DNA of 64,000 nt from Chitinophaga sp. HK235 (GTDB lineage Bacteria > Bacteroidota > Bacteroidia > Chitinophagales > Chitinophagaceae): the NCBI RefSeq assembly GCF_018255755.1, contig NZ_CP073766.1:3658001-3722000 (forward strand). The letters run 5' to 3'. The translations under genes were made by a program, and so were the position numbers. This document shows, in pieces, positions 34,770 to 43,616 of the stretch (its first letter is position 1; each line of letters starts with the position of its first letter). The notes under the pieces were generated by a model. That model did no database searches. It was not told where the DNA came from and was given only the letters and a program-made list of their open reading frames with translations.

Positions 34770-36662
34770 ATGAGAAAATGGCTGTTGCTGGCCTATGCCG
34801 CACTGTTCGTCTTTCCTGCAGTTACCAAAGCGGTAAACCAGGACTCCCTCTGGATGTACACCAACTACACTAAAAAAGAAGTGTATATCCCCATGCGGGA
34901 TGGCGTAAAACTGTTTACTTCCATCTATCTGCCTAAGGATCAGTCTGAGAAACATCCCATTCTGATGTCCCGCACGCCGTATTCCTGCGCTCCTTATGGT
35001 GAAAAGGTATTCCGTCCGCTGTACAGAAATCATTACAACCAGTACCTGCATGAAGGCTACATCATGGTAATACAGGATGTCAGAGGTACCTGGATGAGTG
35101 AAGGTAAGTTCGTAAACGTACGTCCTTTCAATGCCAGTAAAAAGGGCAAAAACGAGATCGACGAAGCCAGCGACACCTATGACACCATAGACTGGCTGGT
35201 TAAAAATCTCAGTGGCAACAACGGCAATGTAGGTGTATTCGGTATCTCCTACCCCGGCTTCTATTCCTCTATGAGCGCACTGAGCGGCCATCCCGCACTG
35301 AAAGCGGTAAGCCCGCAGGCACCCGTAACAGACTGGTTCATCGGAGATGACTTCCATCACAACGGTGCCTTTATGCTCTCTGACGCCTTCTCCTTCTATA
35401 CCGTATTTGATCATCCTCATCCCAAACCTACTACAGTTGGGCCTAAAGGAATCGACTACTATACCCGCGATAACTACAAATATTATCTCGAAACCGGTAC
35501 GCTGTCCAACTTCGCCAAAATCATCGGCGACAGCGTAACCTTCTGGCATGAGATGTATGCACACCCTACCTACGACAGCTTCTGGCAGGCACGTAACGTG
35601 CGTAACAACCTGAAGAACGTAAAACCAGCCATGCTGGTAGTAGGTGGTGTATTTGATGCAGAAGACTGCTTCGGTGCATGGAACACCTATCAGGCCATAG
35701 AAAAACAAAATCCCAATACCAACAACCGCCTTGTAATGGGCCCCTGGTACCATGGGCAATGGGCTTCCAACGACGGTACACACCTGGGTAATGTGCGCTT
35801 TGGCAGCAACACTTCAGAATATTATGCCAACAATATCGAAGTTCCTTTCTTCAACTATTACCTGAAAGGTAAAGGTCAGGCGCCGGATATTGCAGAAGCT
35901 ACCATCTTTTTCACTGGTGAAAACAAGTGGAAACGCCTTCCGCAATGGCCTCCTGCCGATACAAAGGAAAAAGCCATCTTCCTGCAACCTGATGGTAAGC
36001 TGTCTTTCGACAAACCCACTGCAGCCAACAGCTTCAGCGAATATATCAGTGATCCGGCCAAACCGGTGCCTTATACAGAAGATGTGCACTTCGGCCGCAC
36101 TATCAACTATATGACAGATGATCAGCGCTTTGCTTCCCGCAGACCTGATGTGGTAGTGTTTGAATCCAATGTACTGGATAAAGACATTACCCTCGCAGGT
36201 CCGGTGATCGCAGATATCATTGCCAGCACCACCGGTACTGATGCCGATTTCGTTGTTAAGCTGATCGATGTTTTCCCGAATGATTTCAAGTATGAAGAAG
36301 ATGCACCTTCAGAACACCGCCGTGTTCCTTCTTCTACTTATCCTATGGGTGGATACCAGATGCTGGTACGTGGCGAAGTAATGCGCGGCAAATTCCGTAA
36401 CAGCTTCGAAAAGCCGGAAGCCTTTGTACCCGGACAACCTACTCCGGTGAAGTTTACACTTCCCGATGTTGCACATACCTTCCAGAAAGGCCACCGTATC
36501 ATGATACAGATTCAGAGCAGCTGGTTCCCGCTGGTAGACCGCAACCCACAACAGTTTATGGACATCTATAAAGCTACCGATAAAGACTTCAAAAAAGCCG
36601 ATATCCGTATCTATCACGATGCCAGCCATGCTTCCAGTGTGGTACTTCCAATAGAACTGTGA
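34770..36662 (+). CDS. CocE/NonD-family hydrolase (X-Pro dipeptidyl-peptidase/acylase type)
   Basis: This 630-residue exported hydrolase has a signal peptide (WLLLAYAALFVFPAVTKA). The alpha/beta-hydrolase core has the oxyanion Tyr region SRTPYSCAPYG, the nucleophile Ser in GVFGISYPGFYSS (about residue 158), Asp in VVGGVFDAEDCFGAWNTY, and His in NRLVMGPWYHGQWAS. A C-terminal jelly-roll domain follows (about residues 420-630). The family includes glutaryl-7-ACA acylase, alpha-amino-acid ester hydrolase and X-Pro peptidases. The physiological substrate is probably a peptide or N-acyl amino acid. The gene ends inside the left arm of nested inverted-repeat copy B. Confidence 0.92.
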   Translation: MRKWLLLAYAALFVFPAVTKAVNQDSLWMYTNYTKKEVYIPMRDGVKLFTSIYLPKDQSEKHPILMSRTPYSCAPYGEKVFRPLYRNHYNQYLHEGYIMVIQDVRGTWMSEGKFVNVRPFNASKKGKNEIDEASDTYDTIDWLVKNLSGNNGNVGVFGISYPGFYSSMSALSGHPALKAVSPQAPVTDWFIGDDFHHNGAFMLSDAFSFYTVFDHPHPKPTTVGPKGIDYYTRDNYKYYLETGTLSNFAKIIGDSVTFWHEMYAHPTYDSFWQARNVRNNLKNVKPAMLVVGGVFDAEDCFGAWNTYQAIEKQNPNTNNRLVMGPWYHGQWASNDGTHLGNVRFGSNTSEYYANNIEVPFFNYYLKGKGQAPDIAEATIFFTGENKWKRLPQWPPADTKEKAIFLQPDGKLSFDKPTAANSFSEYISDPAKPVPYTEDVHFGRTINYMTDDQRFASRRPDVVVFESNVLDKDITLAGPVIADIIASTTGTDADFVVKLIDVFPNDFKYEEDAPSEHRRVPSSTYPMGGYQMLVRGEVMRGKFRNSFEKPEAFVPGQPTPVKFTLPDVAHTFQKGHRIMIQIQSSWFPLVDRNPQQFMDIYKATDKDFKKADIRIYHDASHASSVVLPIEL

Positions 36663-36834
36663 TTTATGTGATAACCACTGATGCTCCTGATGAAGCGAAG
36701 ACAGTAATGAATAATTATAAAAGAAAACATAAAAAGCGAAAGCCCATTGATTTAAAATCAATGGGCTTTCACTTTTATACGCTTTTATCTTCGCTCCATC
36801 AGGAGCATCAGTGGTTATCACATAAATCACAGTT
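36655..36834. repeat. Nested inverted-repeat element, copy B
   Basis: Arms 36655-36700 and 36789-36834 match 45 of 46 bases when one is reversed. Each arm includes GTGATTTATGTGATAACCAC and CTGATGCTCCTGATG followed by an AGCGAAG end. A central hairpin lies at 36738-36770. The left arm contains the stop codon of the CocE-type gene, and the right arm ends inside the stop codon of the convergent deacylase gene. Confidence 0.9.
36738..36770. terminator. Central terminator hairpin of copy B
   Basis: A 16-bp stem GAAAGCCCATTGATTT with a single unpaired base at the centre, preceded by A5GC and followed by ACTTTT. It is closely related to the central hairpin of copy C. Confidence 0.85.
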
Positions 36835-38026
36835 ACAGTGGGTAGCGGCCGCCTCCGCCCCATTCGATCCAATCGGAAGCTGCGCCGCTTTTGGTTTTGA
36901 GGCCTATCTGTACAAAACCGTATTTGCCGATGTCATAACGCAAGGCTACGCGAAGAAACCAATCTCCCTTTTCTCCATCGCGGCGCCAGAAGTAGGTACC
37001 AGCCTGTGTAACAATATTGAAACGTTGAAGATGGAGGGCATGTCCAATGTGAGCGCCCATCAGCATTTTATCCAAAGTGGAGACTTTACTGTACCGCTGG
37101 TCATATGTCCAGCCGAGAGACCCATCGTAAAAGCCGTCGAGGCCGGCACCCACGCTACATACATGGCTGTATTTATAATTCCAGTCTGCTACTGCAGTGG
37201 CAGTGCCATAATGGGCTTTCACACCAGAGGAGTTGTCGATCTGCACCACTCCAAAAGCACCGTAAAAGCTCAACTCATTCGTATGTTTTACCCTGGGCAA
37301 AGGGTCTCTGATTAAAGTTGGCCTGATGGAAGCACGGTAGTTGGAGTCAATCTGTTGTATAACAATATTCCGTATGGTATTGTAATGCACGCGCACTCCA
37401 GCGTGTACACCAGCCATATTGAGGCCCAGGTTGGGCGTAAACATACGGCCATTGGAGAAATGGGTGAGATCTATCCCGTAAACAAAATCGAACAACTCCG
37501 ACAAACGCAGGACGCCGGTAGCGCTTACATTAAAGTATACGTCTACCTTAGAGCCGATAGCGTTGTTGAGTGGATTGGTTTCGGGGTTGTAGGCATTCAG
37601 ATCATAGGTAATACCCAGAGCCAGGCCTGCTTCGAAATGATGTCTTTTACGCCGGTGGAAGGGTGCATAAAAAAAACCATACACCCCGCTAGGATTACCC
37701 AGTATCGTGGAGTTGCCGATATTACCGGTATACAGGCCGATACCATAACTGGGATAGTTGAGCGCACGCTGCCATACCTGCTTACCGGTAGACATCCATG
37801 CCATCCTTAGTTCCATTGCCTGATAACCATGTTCGAGGACGCTGGCCATGTCCTCACCATTGTAGAGGTGGCCGCCAGTATGTAGTTTAAGCTCTATAAA
37901 CTTATGTCGGCCTAAGTTGGGGTTAGCTTTTGCTTTTGTCCATAAATCTGTTGAATCCTGAGCCTGCAGACCTATTGCCAGCAGGGACAATGCCATTGTT
38001 ATAATACTTGCTTTCATAATCGCCAA
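36833..38026 (-). CDS. PagL-like lipid A 3-O-deacylase/acyloxyacyl hydrolase family protein
   Basis: This 397-residue outer-membrane beta-barrel protein has a signal peptide ending LQAQD. The motif GIDLTHFSNGRMFTPNLGLNMAG (about residues 210-232) contains the His-x-Ser of PagL-type lipid A deacylases (THFSNG). Many alternating strands and a late GYGFVQIG-like segment (KYGFVQIGLKTK) fit an outer-membrane barrel. It is larger than classical PagL (about 150-190 residues), with N- and C-terminal additions usual in Bacteroidota members. It may remove an acyl chain from lipid A; activity is inferred from the motif. ATG 38017 is an alternative start. The gene ends in copy B of the nested repeat. Confidence 0.85.
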   Translation of the reverse strand: MAIMKASIITMALSLLAIGLQAQDSTDLWTKAKANPNLGRHKFIELKLHTGGHLYNGEDMASVLEHGYQAMELRMAWMSTGKQVWQRALNYPSYGIGLYTGNIGNSTILGNPSGVYGFFYAPFHRRKRHHFEAGLALGITYDLNAYNPETNPLNNAIGSKVDVYFNVSATGVLRLSELFDFVYGIDLTHFSNGRMFTPNLGLNMAGVHAGVRVHYNTIRNIVIQQIDSNYRASIRPTLIRDPLPRVKHTNELSFYGAFGVVQIDNSSGVKAHYGTATAVADWNYKYSHVCSVGAGLDGFYDGSLGWTYDQRYSKVSTLDKMLMGAHIGHALHLQRFNIVTQAGTYFWRRDGEKGDWFLRVALRYDIGKYGFVQIGLKTKSGAASDWIEWGGGGRYPL

Positions 38027-38182
38027 ACGGGTAACATACAGGAATTATTATACGCCCAACAAAGCAGGGGTTCCTTTTGTTGTACCAAAGCAAAAGGCTT
38101 CTGCTGTAAGTAGTTAATTCCTTAACTTGCAGGGGCTTAATAAAACCTTATTTGTTTCAATATTATTGACAACCACAAAATT

Positions 38183-38899
38183 ATGTACAAAAAATATTTC
38201 TTTACAGGTGTATTGGGCCTGTTGGCCATCCAGGGTTTCAGTCAGGCTAAACCCGCTGCCAAAGCCAAACCAGCAGCCCAGACAGCAGCGAAGGCCGCTT
38301 TAAAAAACCGTATGGACTCAGTAAGCTACGGTATCGGCGTCAGCATCGCTGAAAACCTGAAAGCACAGGGATTAAGCAACGTGAATACCGCCGTGCTGGC
38401 CAAAGCTGTCCAGGACGCGCTGACCAATAAATCTTTAACATTATCTAAAGAACAGAGTGAAATGAGCATAAGCAATTATCTCCAGCAGCTGAAAGCTGAA
38501 AAATCTGCCAAAAACCGCGAAGCCAGTGAGAAATTCCTGGCAGAAAATAAAGCTAAACCAGGTGTGGTAACACTGCCTAGCGGGCTGCAATACCTCATCC
38601 TGAAAGCCGGTACTGGCGCTAAACCTACCCTCAACGATAAAGTAAAAACACACTATCACGGTACCCTCATTGATGGTACTGTATTCGATAGCTCTGTAGA
38701 AAGAGGTGAACCCATCTCCTTCCCTGTCAGCGGTGTGATCAAAGGCTGGACAGAAGCCCTGCAGTTAATGCCTGTAGGCTCCAAATGGCGCCTCTTCATC
38801 CCTGCCGATCTCGCTTACGGTGACCGCGGAGCCGGCCCGAAAATCGGACCCGCCAGCGCACTCGTTTTTGATGTAGAGCTGCTCGACATTGTACAGTAA
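38183..38899 (+). CDS. FKBP-type peptidyl-prolyl cis-trans isomerase (Mip/FkpA-like)
   Basis: This 238-residue exported isomerase has a signal peptide followed by an Ala/Lys/Pro-rich stretch (AKPAAKAKPAAQTAAKAA). The FKBP N-terminal dimerisation domain spans about residues 42-115 (SVSYGIGVSIAENLKAQGL, LNAVQ-type helix). The FKBP catalytic domain follows (about 125-238), with KTHYHGTLIDGTVFDSSVERGEPISFPV, VIKGWTEALQLMPVGSKWRLFIPADLAYG and LVFDVELLDI. It assists folding of envelope proteins. The stop codon TAA overlaps the left arm of nested repeat copy C. Confidence 0.95.
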   Translation: MYKKYFFTGVLGLLAIQGFSQAKPAAKAKPAAQTAAKAALKNRMDSVSYGIGVSIAENLKAQGLSNVNTAVLAKAVQDALTNKSLTLSKEQSEMSISNYLQQLKAEKSAKNREASEKFLAENKAKPGVVTLPSGLQYLILKAGTGAKPTLNDKVKTHYHGTLIDGTVFDSSVERGEPISFPVSGVIKGWTEALQLMPVGSKWRLFIPADLAYGDRGAGPKIGPASALVFDVELLDIVQ

Positions 38900-39077
38900 C
38901 TGTGATGTATGTGATAAATGCTGATGCTCCTGATGGAGCGAAGATCACAGCGAATTGATAAAAGCAGAAAGCCCATTGATGTACATCAATGGGCTTTCTG
39001 CTTCTTTTCTTTCAATAGTATACTTCTAATCTCGCTCCATCAGGAGCATCAGCATTTATCACATTCATCACAGTTAC
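38896..39077. repeat. Nested inverted-repeat element, copy C
   Basis: Arms 38896-38941 and 39032-39077 match 45 of 46 when one is reversed. The left arm begins with the FKBP stop codon (GTAACTGTGATG) and the right arm ends 2 bp before the aroC stop codon. Each arm includes GTGATAAATGCTGATGCTCC and ends with TGATGGAGCGA, very close to copy B. A perfect central palindrome lies inside. Confidence 0.92.
38962..39003. terminator. Central palindromic terminator of copy C
   Basis: A perfect 42-bp palindrome, half-site AAGCAGAAAGCCCATTGATG plus T, flanked by AAA and CTTTTC tracts. It serves the end of the aromatic operon (minus strand) and of the FKBP gene (plus strand). Confidence 0.88.
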
Positions 39078-39079
39078 CA

Positions 39080-40078
39080 TCAGTGGTTGTTGATACGCGG
39101 TCTCCGTTGCTCCAGCAGCATGAAGTCGGCCAGCACCATGGCTGTTACGGCTTCCAGTACTACAGGCACACGCAGGGCGATACAAAGATCATGACGACCT
39201 TTAACACTGAACGTTTCTACCTGACCGGTAGTGATATTAAGGGTTTGTTGTTCTTTAGGTGTGCTGGAAGTAGGTTTGACAGCGATACGGAAAACCAGCG
39301 GATTGCCGTTGCTGATACCGCCTACCACACCACCGGCATTGTTGGTGGCTGTTTTACCGGTTGTGTCTATGATGGGATCGTTATGCTCCAGTCCTTTCAT
39401 TTTAGCGGCAGCGAAACCAGCACCGAACTCAATTCCTTTAACAGCCGGGATGGCAAATACAGCATGAGCCAGCGAGGATTCCAGCGAATCAAAGAAAGGT
39501 TCGCCCAGCCCTATCGGCAGACCATCTACCACACATTCTACAATACCGCCTACGGAGTCTTTGGCAGCGATGGCTGCTTCCAGGCCTTCTTCGGGGTTGG
39601 TATATCCGCCTACTTCGGTGATAACAGCCTTTATCTGAATGCTGTCACCCAGTATTTTTTTGGCGATCACACCGGCTGCTACCAGGTTAAGTGTCAGCCG
39701 ACCACTGAAGTGGCCGCCACCACGGTAATCTTCGAAGCCCCCGAATTTTTGGGTCGCCACAAAATCGGCATGGCCGGGACGGGGGAACTCACGCAGCTTC
39801 TCATAGTCGGTGCTGCGGGTATTGTTGTTTTCGAAGAGGATGGTCACCGGAGCGCCTGTAGTATGATCGTTGAAAACACCGGATTTGATAAAGGGCAGGT
39901 CTTCCTCTTTGCGGGGTGTAGTGCCTCTGGAGCCGCCTTTACGCCGTTCCAGGTCAGGTAAAAAGTCTTCCTGCCTGAGCGCTATGCCGGCAGGTATACC
40001 ATCGATATTGACACCTACACTGGCCCCATGAGATTCTCCAAAAACATTGACCCTGAATATTCTGCCAAAACTGTTCAC
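39080..40078 (-). CDS. aroC: Chorismate synthase
   Basis: AroC converts EPSP to chorismate, the last shikimate-pathway step. The 332-residue protein starts MNSFGRIFRVNVFGESHGASVGVNIDGIPAG, with the signature GESHG. It continues with RRKGGSRGTTPRKEEDLPFIKSGVF, then RPGHADFVATQKFGGFEDYRGGGHFSGRLT, and NNAGGVVGGISNGNPL. It is slightly shorter than the usual 350-360 residues. It is the last gene of the aromatic operon, 36 bp after aroA, and ends against nested repeat copy C. Confidence 0.96.
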   Translation of the reverse strand: MNSFGRIFRVNVFGESHGASVGVNIDGIPAGIALRQEDFLPDLERRKGGSRGTTPRKEEDLPFIKSGVFNDHTTGAPVTILFENNNTRSTDYEKLREFPRPGHADFVATQKFGGFEDYRGGGHFSGRLTLNLVAAGVIAKKILGDSIQIKAVITEVGGYTNPEEGLEAAIAAKDSVGGIVECVVDGLPIGLGEPFFDSLESSLAHAVFAIPAVKGIEFGAGFAAAKMKGLEHNDPIIDTTGKTATNNAGGVVGGISNGNPLVFRIAVKPTSSTPKEQQTLNITTGQVETFSVKGRHDLCIALRVPVVLEAVTAMVLADFMLLEQRRPRINNH

Positions 40079-40114
40079 ACGCTGATGATTTAAATTGAAT
40101 TAAAAAAGTACCCG

Positions 40115-41383
40115 TTAGCTGTTGGCTTCCACAGCTATTTTGCCACCCAACAGCTGCAGGTGGTCGTAAAATTCCGGATAGGATTTGTTGACAGCTTCTG
40201 CATTTTCGATGACTACGGGGCCGGCGGCGGTAAGGGCCGCTACGGCGCAGGCCATGGCAATGCGGTGGTCGTTGTGGGAATGTACCTGTGCACCTTTGAT
40301 GCCGGTACCGCCATGCACCAGCATGTCATCACCCTGAAGGTCTATACGGATGCCCATTTTACCAAACTCCTGCTGCAGGGTAAGACCGCGGTCGCTCTCT
40401 TTATGTGCGAGGCGGCTCACGCCTTTTATTTTCGTAGTACCGTTACAGTTAGCCGCCAATGCTACCAGTGGCGGGAACAGATCTGGACAGTCGGTAGCGT
40501 CTATTTCAAAGGCTTTGAGTCCGTTTTTCTGAATATTCACTGTAAACATGCCCGGCAGTATGTGAGTGCCAGCCTTTTCCAGTGCTTCCAGGATAGCCTT
40601 ATCTGACTGGGCAGAAGCGGTATTCAAATGCTGTACTTCCGCTTTTCCGGCCACAGCAGCTGCTACCAGCAAAAAGGCAGCACCACTCCAGTCACCTTCC
40701 ACCGTATAGTCGGTAGCGTTATAGGACTGTTTTTTACCAAAGCTGAATGTTTCGAAGTTCTCTTCCTTCACCTGTACGCCGAAGTGTGCCATCAATTGCA
40801 GGGTCAACGCAATGTATGGTTTACTTTTAAGATCTTTAACGGTGATGGTCACATCTTCTGCAGCAGCGCCGTAGGCCATCAGCAGGCCGGTGAGGAACTG
40901 AGAGCTCAGGGAACCGTCGATGGTAATATTTTTAGGTTGTAACGGACCCTGTATATGCAGTGGCAGTTTACCTTCCTGGGTGGTACATTTTACGTCCAGC
41001 TGTGGCAGCACTTCTTCAAAGAAATGCATAGGCCGGGTAGTGAGACTGCCATGTCCAACGATGGTGATGGGAACAGCAGCCAGGGCAGCTATCGGCGTAA
41101 ACATACGGATACCAAGACCGGACTCTCCGCAGTTGATTTCATCGTAAAACGGTTTTACACCGTTGCTCGTGATTTCGAAATGATCGTCTGTTCTTTTTAT
41201 TCGGGCACCGAGGTTTTCCGCTACTTCGAGTGCTGCCAGGCAATCGTTGCTCAGGCCGGGATTACGGATGATACTGGTGCCATTTGCCAGCAACGCTGCC
41301 GCAACAGCACGCTGCATCGCACTTTTGGAAGGGTTGGCCGTAACCGTGCCTTTAATGATGCCTGGTGATACAGTAACTTGCAT
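40115..41383 (-). CDS. aroA: 3-phosphoshikimate 1-carboxyvinyltransferase (EPSP synthase)
   Basis: AroA joins shikimate-3-phosphate and PEP to give EPSP. The 422-residue protein has the PEP/shikimate sites in TANPSKSAMQRAVAAALLANG, CGESGLGIRMFTPIAALA, LSSQFLTGLLMAYGA, EGDWSGAAFLLVAAAVAG and the final NDHRIAMACAVAAL. The glyphosate-sensitivity region normally LGNAGT is altered to ESGLGIRM, which resembles the divergent Bacteroidota/class-II-like enzymes. It lies between aroB and aroC in the operon with 39- and 36-bp gaps. Confidence 0.94.
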   Translation of the reverse strand: MQVTVSPGIIKGTVTANPSKSAMQRAVAAALLANGTSIIRNPGLSNDCLAALEVAENLGARIKRTDDHFEITSNGVKPFYDEINCGESGLGIRMFTPIAALAAVPITIVGHGSLTTRPMHFFEEVLPQLDVKCTTQEGKLPLHIQGPLQPKNITIDGSLSSQFLTGLLMAYGAAAEDVTITVKDLKSKPYIALTLQLMAHFGVQVKEENFETFSFGKKQSYNATDYTVEGDWSGAAFLLVAAAVAGKAEVQHLNTASAQSDKAILEALEKAGTHILPGMFTVNIQKNGLKAFEIDATDCPDLFPPLVALAANCNGTTKIKGVSRLAHKESDRGLTLQQEFGKMGIRIDLQGDDMLVHGGTGIKGAQVHSHNDHRIAMACAVAALTAAGPVVIENAEAVNKSYPEFYDHLQLLGGKIAVEANS

Positions 41384-41422
41384 ATGTATATGTGGTCCGC
41401 CTTTAAATGTTTAGAAAAATAA

Positions 41423-42448
41423 TTACAACTCCTGCAGCAGCAGTTTCAGGTCTGCAATAGGAACAGGCATGGTAGTAGCCTTCCCTATTTTCTCCAGCAG
41501 TACAAAATGGATGGCGTCTTTTTCCCGCTTTTTGTCCAGCTTGAAGATGTCAAACACAGCTTCCTTATCAGAAGTAAACGCCACCGGCAGCTGGTAAGCG
41601 CTGATGAGCTCTATCAGCCGCAGGGTTTGTTCGTTGGGGAAATCCATCAGTTTTTCAGAGAAGCGTGCAGCTGCTACCATGCCGATAGCGACGGCTTTAC
41701 CATGGGCCATATGTTCCAGCTTTTCAACCGCATGCCCCAGCGTATGCCCGAAGTTGAGCCAGCGGCGCGGGCCTGTCTCAAACTCATCTTCCAGCACTAC
41801 TTTGGTTTTAGCCGCTACTGATTTCTCCACGAGGTATTCGAGCACTGCCACATCTCTGGCGAGCGCCTTTTCGCGGTTGACTTCGAGATAGTCAAACAGT
41901 CCCGCATCCATGATGCAGGCGTATTTGATGATTTCGGCGAAGCCGTTATGCCATTCCTCATCAGGCATGGTCAGCGGCAGCGCATAGTCAAAGAGGATAA
42001 ATTCCGGTTGGCGGATAGTGCCGAGCAGGTTTTTATGTTTGCCATGGCTTACGCCGTTTTTACCGCCGATGGATGCATCTACCTGCGCCAGTAAGGTGGA
42101 GGGCACAAAGCCGAATGGAATGCCTCTCATGTAGATGCTGGCAGCGAAGCCGGCCACGTCGGTGATCATTCCGCCGCCAATGCCTACCAGGGTGGTCTTA
42201 CGGTCTGCCTCATGGGCAATCAGTCCGTCGATGATCCTTTCCACGGTGGCCATGTTTTTCACTTCTTCGCCTGCGGGCACCACAATTTTTTTCCAGTCGT
42301 GCAGGTGATGACCATGCAGTCTTTCCACATTTTCATCTATCACCAGTACTGACCGGTTGCGGTCTACATGGTTTCCCAACTGCAGCAGGCTCTCGCCCAT
42401 CAGATAGGTAGTGGCCTGCTGCTGAAAGTTATTGGTAAGCTTTTTCAT
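41423..42448 (-). CDS. aroB: 3-dehydroquinate synthase
   Basis: AroB cyclises DAHP to 3-dehydroquinate, using NAD and a metal. The 341-residue protein has the NAD site around GIGGGMITDVAGFAASIYMRGIPFGFVPSTLLAQVDASIGGKNGV (about residues 95-139). The metal ligands are in FAEIIKYACI and in LNFGHTLGHAVE, with further His in HMAHGKAVAIGM. Full length for the family. It lies 29 bp after the DAHP synthase/chorismate mutase gene and before aroA. Confidence 0.96.
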   Translation of the reverse strand: MKKLTNNFQQQATTYLMGESLLQLGNHVDRNRSVLVIDENVERLHGHHLHDWKKIVVPAGEEVKNMATVERIIDGLIAHEADRKTTLVGIGGGMITDVAGFAASIYMRGIPFGFVPSTLLAQVDASIGGKNGVSHGKHKNLLGTIRQPEFILFDYALPLTMPDEEWHNGFAEIIKYACIMDAGLFDYLEVNREKALARDVAVLEYLVEKSVAAKTKVVLEDEFETGPRRWLNFGHTLGHAVEKLEHMAHGKAVAIGMVAAARFSEKLMDFPNEQTLRLIELISAYQLPVAFTSDKEAVFDIFKLDKKREKDAIHFVLLEKIGKATTMPVPIADLKLLLQEL

Positions 42449-42477
42449 TCATTGAATTTAGCTGTCAGCGTACGCTG

Positions 42478-43581
42478 TTATTTTTCTTCGTTCATCACCC
42501 TGTTCTGGCGGTTGATGGATTCCAGGTGCACTGCATCGAAATATTTCAGGATGAATTCTTTGGTCAGGCCCAGTTTTTCACCTTTTGCGATGTTGCGCTC
42601 CAGGATCTCATTCCAGCGATTGGTTTGCAGGATGGTGATATTGTTTTCCTTTTTGTACATACCGATTTTTTCGGCGATTTTCATACGGTTGCCCAGCAGC
42701 AGCATGATTTCATCGTCTACCTGATTGATCTGTGCACGCAGTTTTTCCAGGGCGGTATTGAAGTCTTTTTTATCAGTATGTTCTCTTCTCCAAACGATGC
42801 CATCAAGCAGTTCAGCCAGTTTGGAAGGAGTTACCTGTTGTTTGGCATCGCTCCAAGCGTTGTCCGGATCTACGTGTGTTTCGAGCATGAGACCGTCGTA
42901 ATCCAGGTCGATTGCTTCCTGAGATACTTCCTGCAGGATGTCGCGGCGGCCGGAGATGTGGCTGGGGTCGCAGATCATCGGCAGTTCCGGCATACGACGT
43001 TTCAGTTCGATAGCGAGATGCCACATGGGAGCATTACGGTATTGAGTGTTACCGTAGCTGGAGAAACCGCGGTGGATAAGACCAACTTTGTTAATACCGG
43101 CTTTCTGGATTCTTTCCACAGCACCGATCCACAGTTCCAGGTCAGGGTTGATCGGGTTTTTGATCAACACGGTAGTGTCTACCCCTTTGAGTGCGTCAGC
43201 TACTTCCTGTACAGAGAAGGGGTTTACTGTGGTTCGGGCTCCTACCCACAGGATATCCACACCAAAGTGCAGTGCATCTTCCACCTGTTTAGCGGTAGCT
43301 ACTTCCACGGCCAGCGGCAGACCAGTGAGTTCGCGGGCTTTCTGCAGCCAGGCGAGGCCTTTGGTACCGATACCTTCGAAAGAGCCCGGACGGGTGCGGG
43401 GTTTCCAGATGCCGGCGCGCAGTACGTCTACCTTGCCGGTTTTTTGCAATTCCAGCGCGGTAGCCAGTACCTGCTCTTCTGTTTCAGCGCTGCAGGGACC
43501 GGAGATGATCAGCGGCTTTTTGTCAGATGAAGGATCTGAGAATTTGGTTTTGGATAATATTTCTTCCATTGTCTGTACCAT
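42478..43581 (-). CDS. Bifunctional DAHP synthase/chorismate mutase
   Basis: This 367-residue fusion catalyses the first shikimate step (PEP + erythrose-4-phosphate to DAHP) and the chorismate-to-prephenate step. The DAHP synthase domain (about residues 15-270) is of the type I-beta/KDO8PS-like kind: IISGPCSAETEEQ, AGIWKPRTRPGSFEGIGTKGL, GARTTVNPFSVQEVADAL, LIKNPINPDLELWIGA and MICDPSHISGRRD. A type II chorismate mutase domain (about 275-360) follows: FNTALEKLRAQINQVDDEIMLLLGNRMKIAEKIGMYK. In such fusions the mutase domain also gives feedback inhibition by aromatic end products. It is the fourth gene of the operon. Confidence 0.94.
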   Translation of the reverse strand: MVQTMEEILSKTKFSDPSSDKKPLIISGPCSAETEEQVLATALELQKTGKVDVLRAGIWKPRTRPGSFEGIGTKGLAWLQKARELTGLPLAVEVATAKQVEDALHFGVDILWVGARTTVNPFSVQEVADALKGVDTTVLIKNPINPDLELWIGAVERIQKAGINKVGLIHRGFSSYGNTQYRNAPMWHLAIELKRRMPELPMICDPSHISGRRDILQEVSQEAIDLDYDGLMLETHVDPDNAWSDAKQQVTPSKLAELLDGIVWRREHTDKKDFNTALEKLRAQINQVDDEIMLLLGNRMKIAEKIGMYKKENNITILQTNRWNEILERNIAKGEKLGLTKEFILKYFDAVHLESINRQNRVMNEEK

Positions 43582-43616
43582 AGTATTGAAGTTAAGTAGA
43601 TTGTTAGAATTTATGT

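Noticed and set aside
36309..37315. Two open frames, one on each strand, that start in nested repeat copy B and share the IYVITTDAPD-type N-terminus
   Set aside because: The shared N-terminus comes only from the inverted arms read on both strands, not from homologous proteins. The rest lies antisense to real genes.
38918..39961. A 347-codon open frame on the plus strand over aroC
   Set aside because: It is antisense to a clear chorismate synthase, starts inside the nested repeat copy C and has no recognisable protein character.
42526..43530. A 334-codon open frame on the plus strand over the DAHP synthase gene
   Set aside because: Antisense shadow of a well-supported gene in the middle of an operon.
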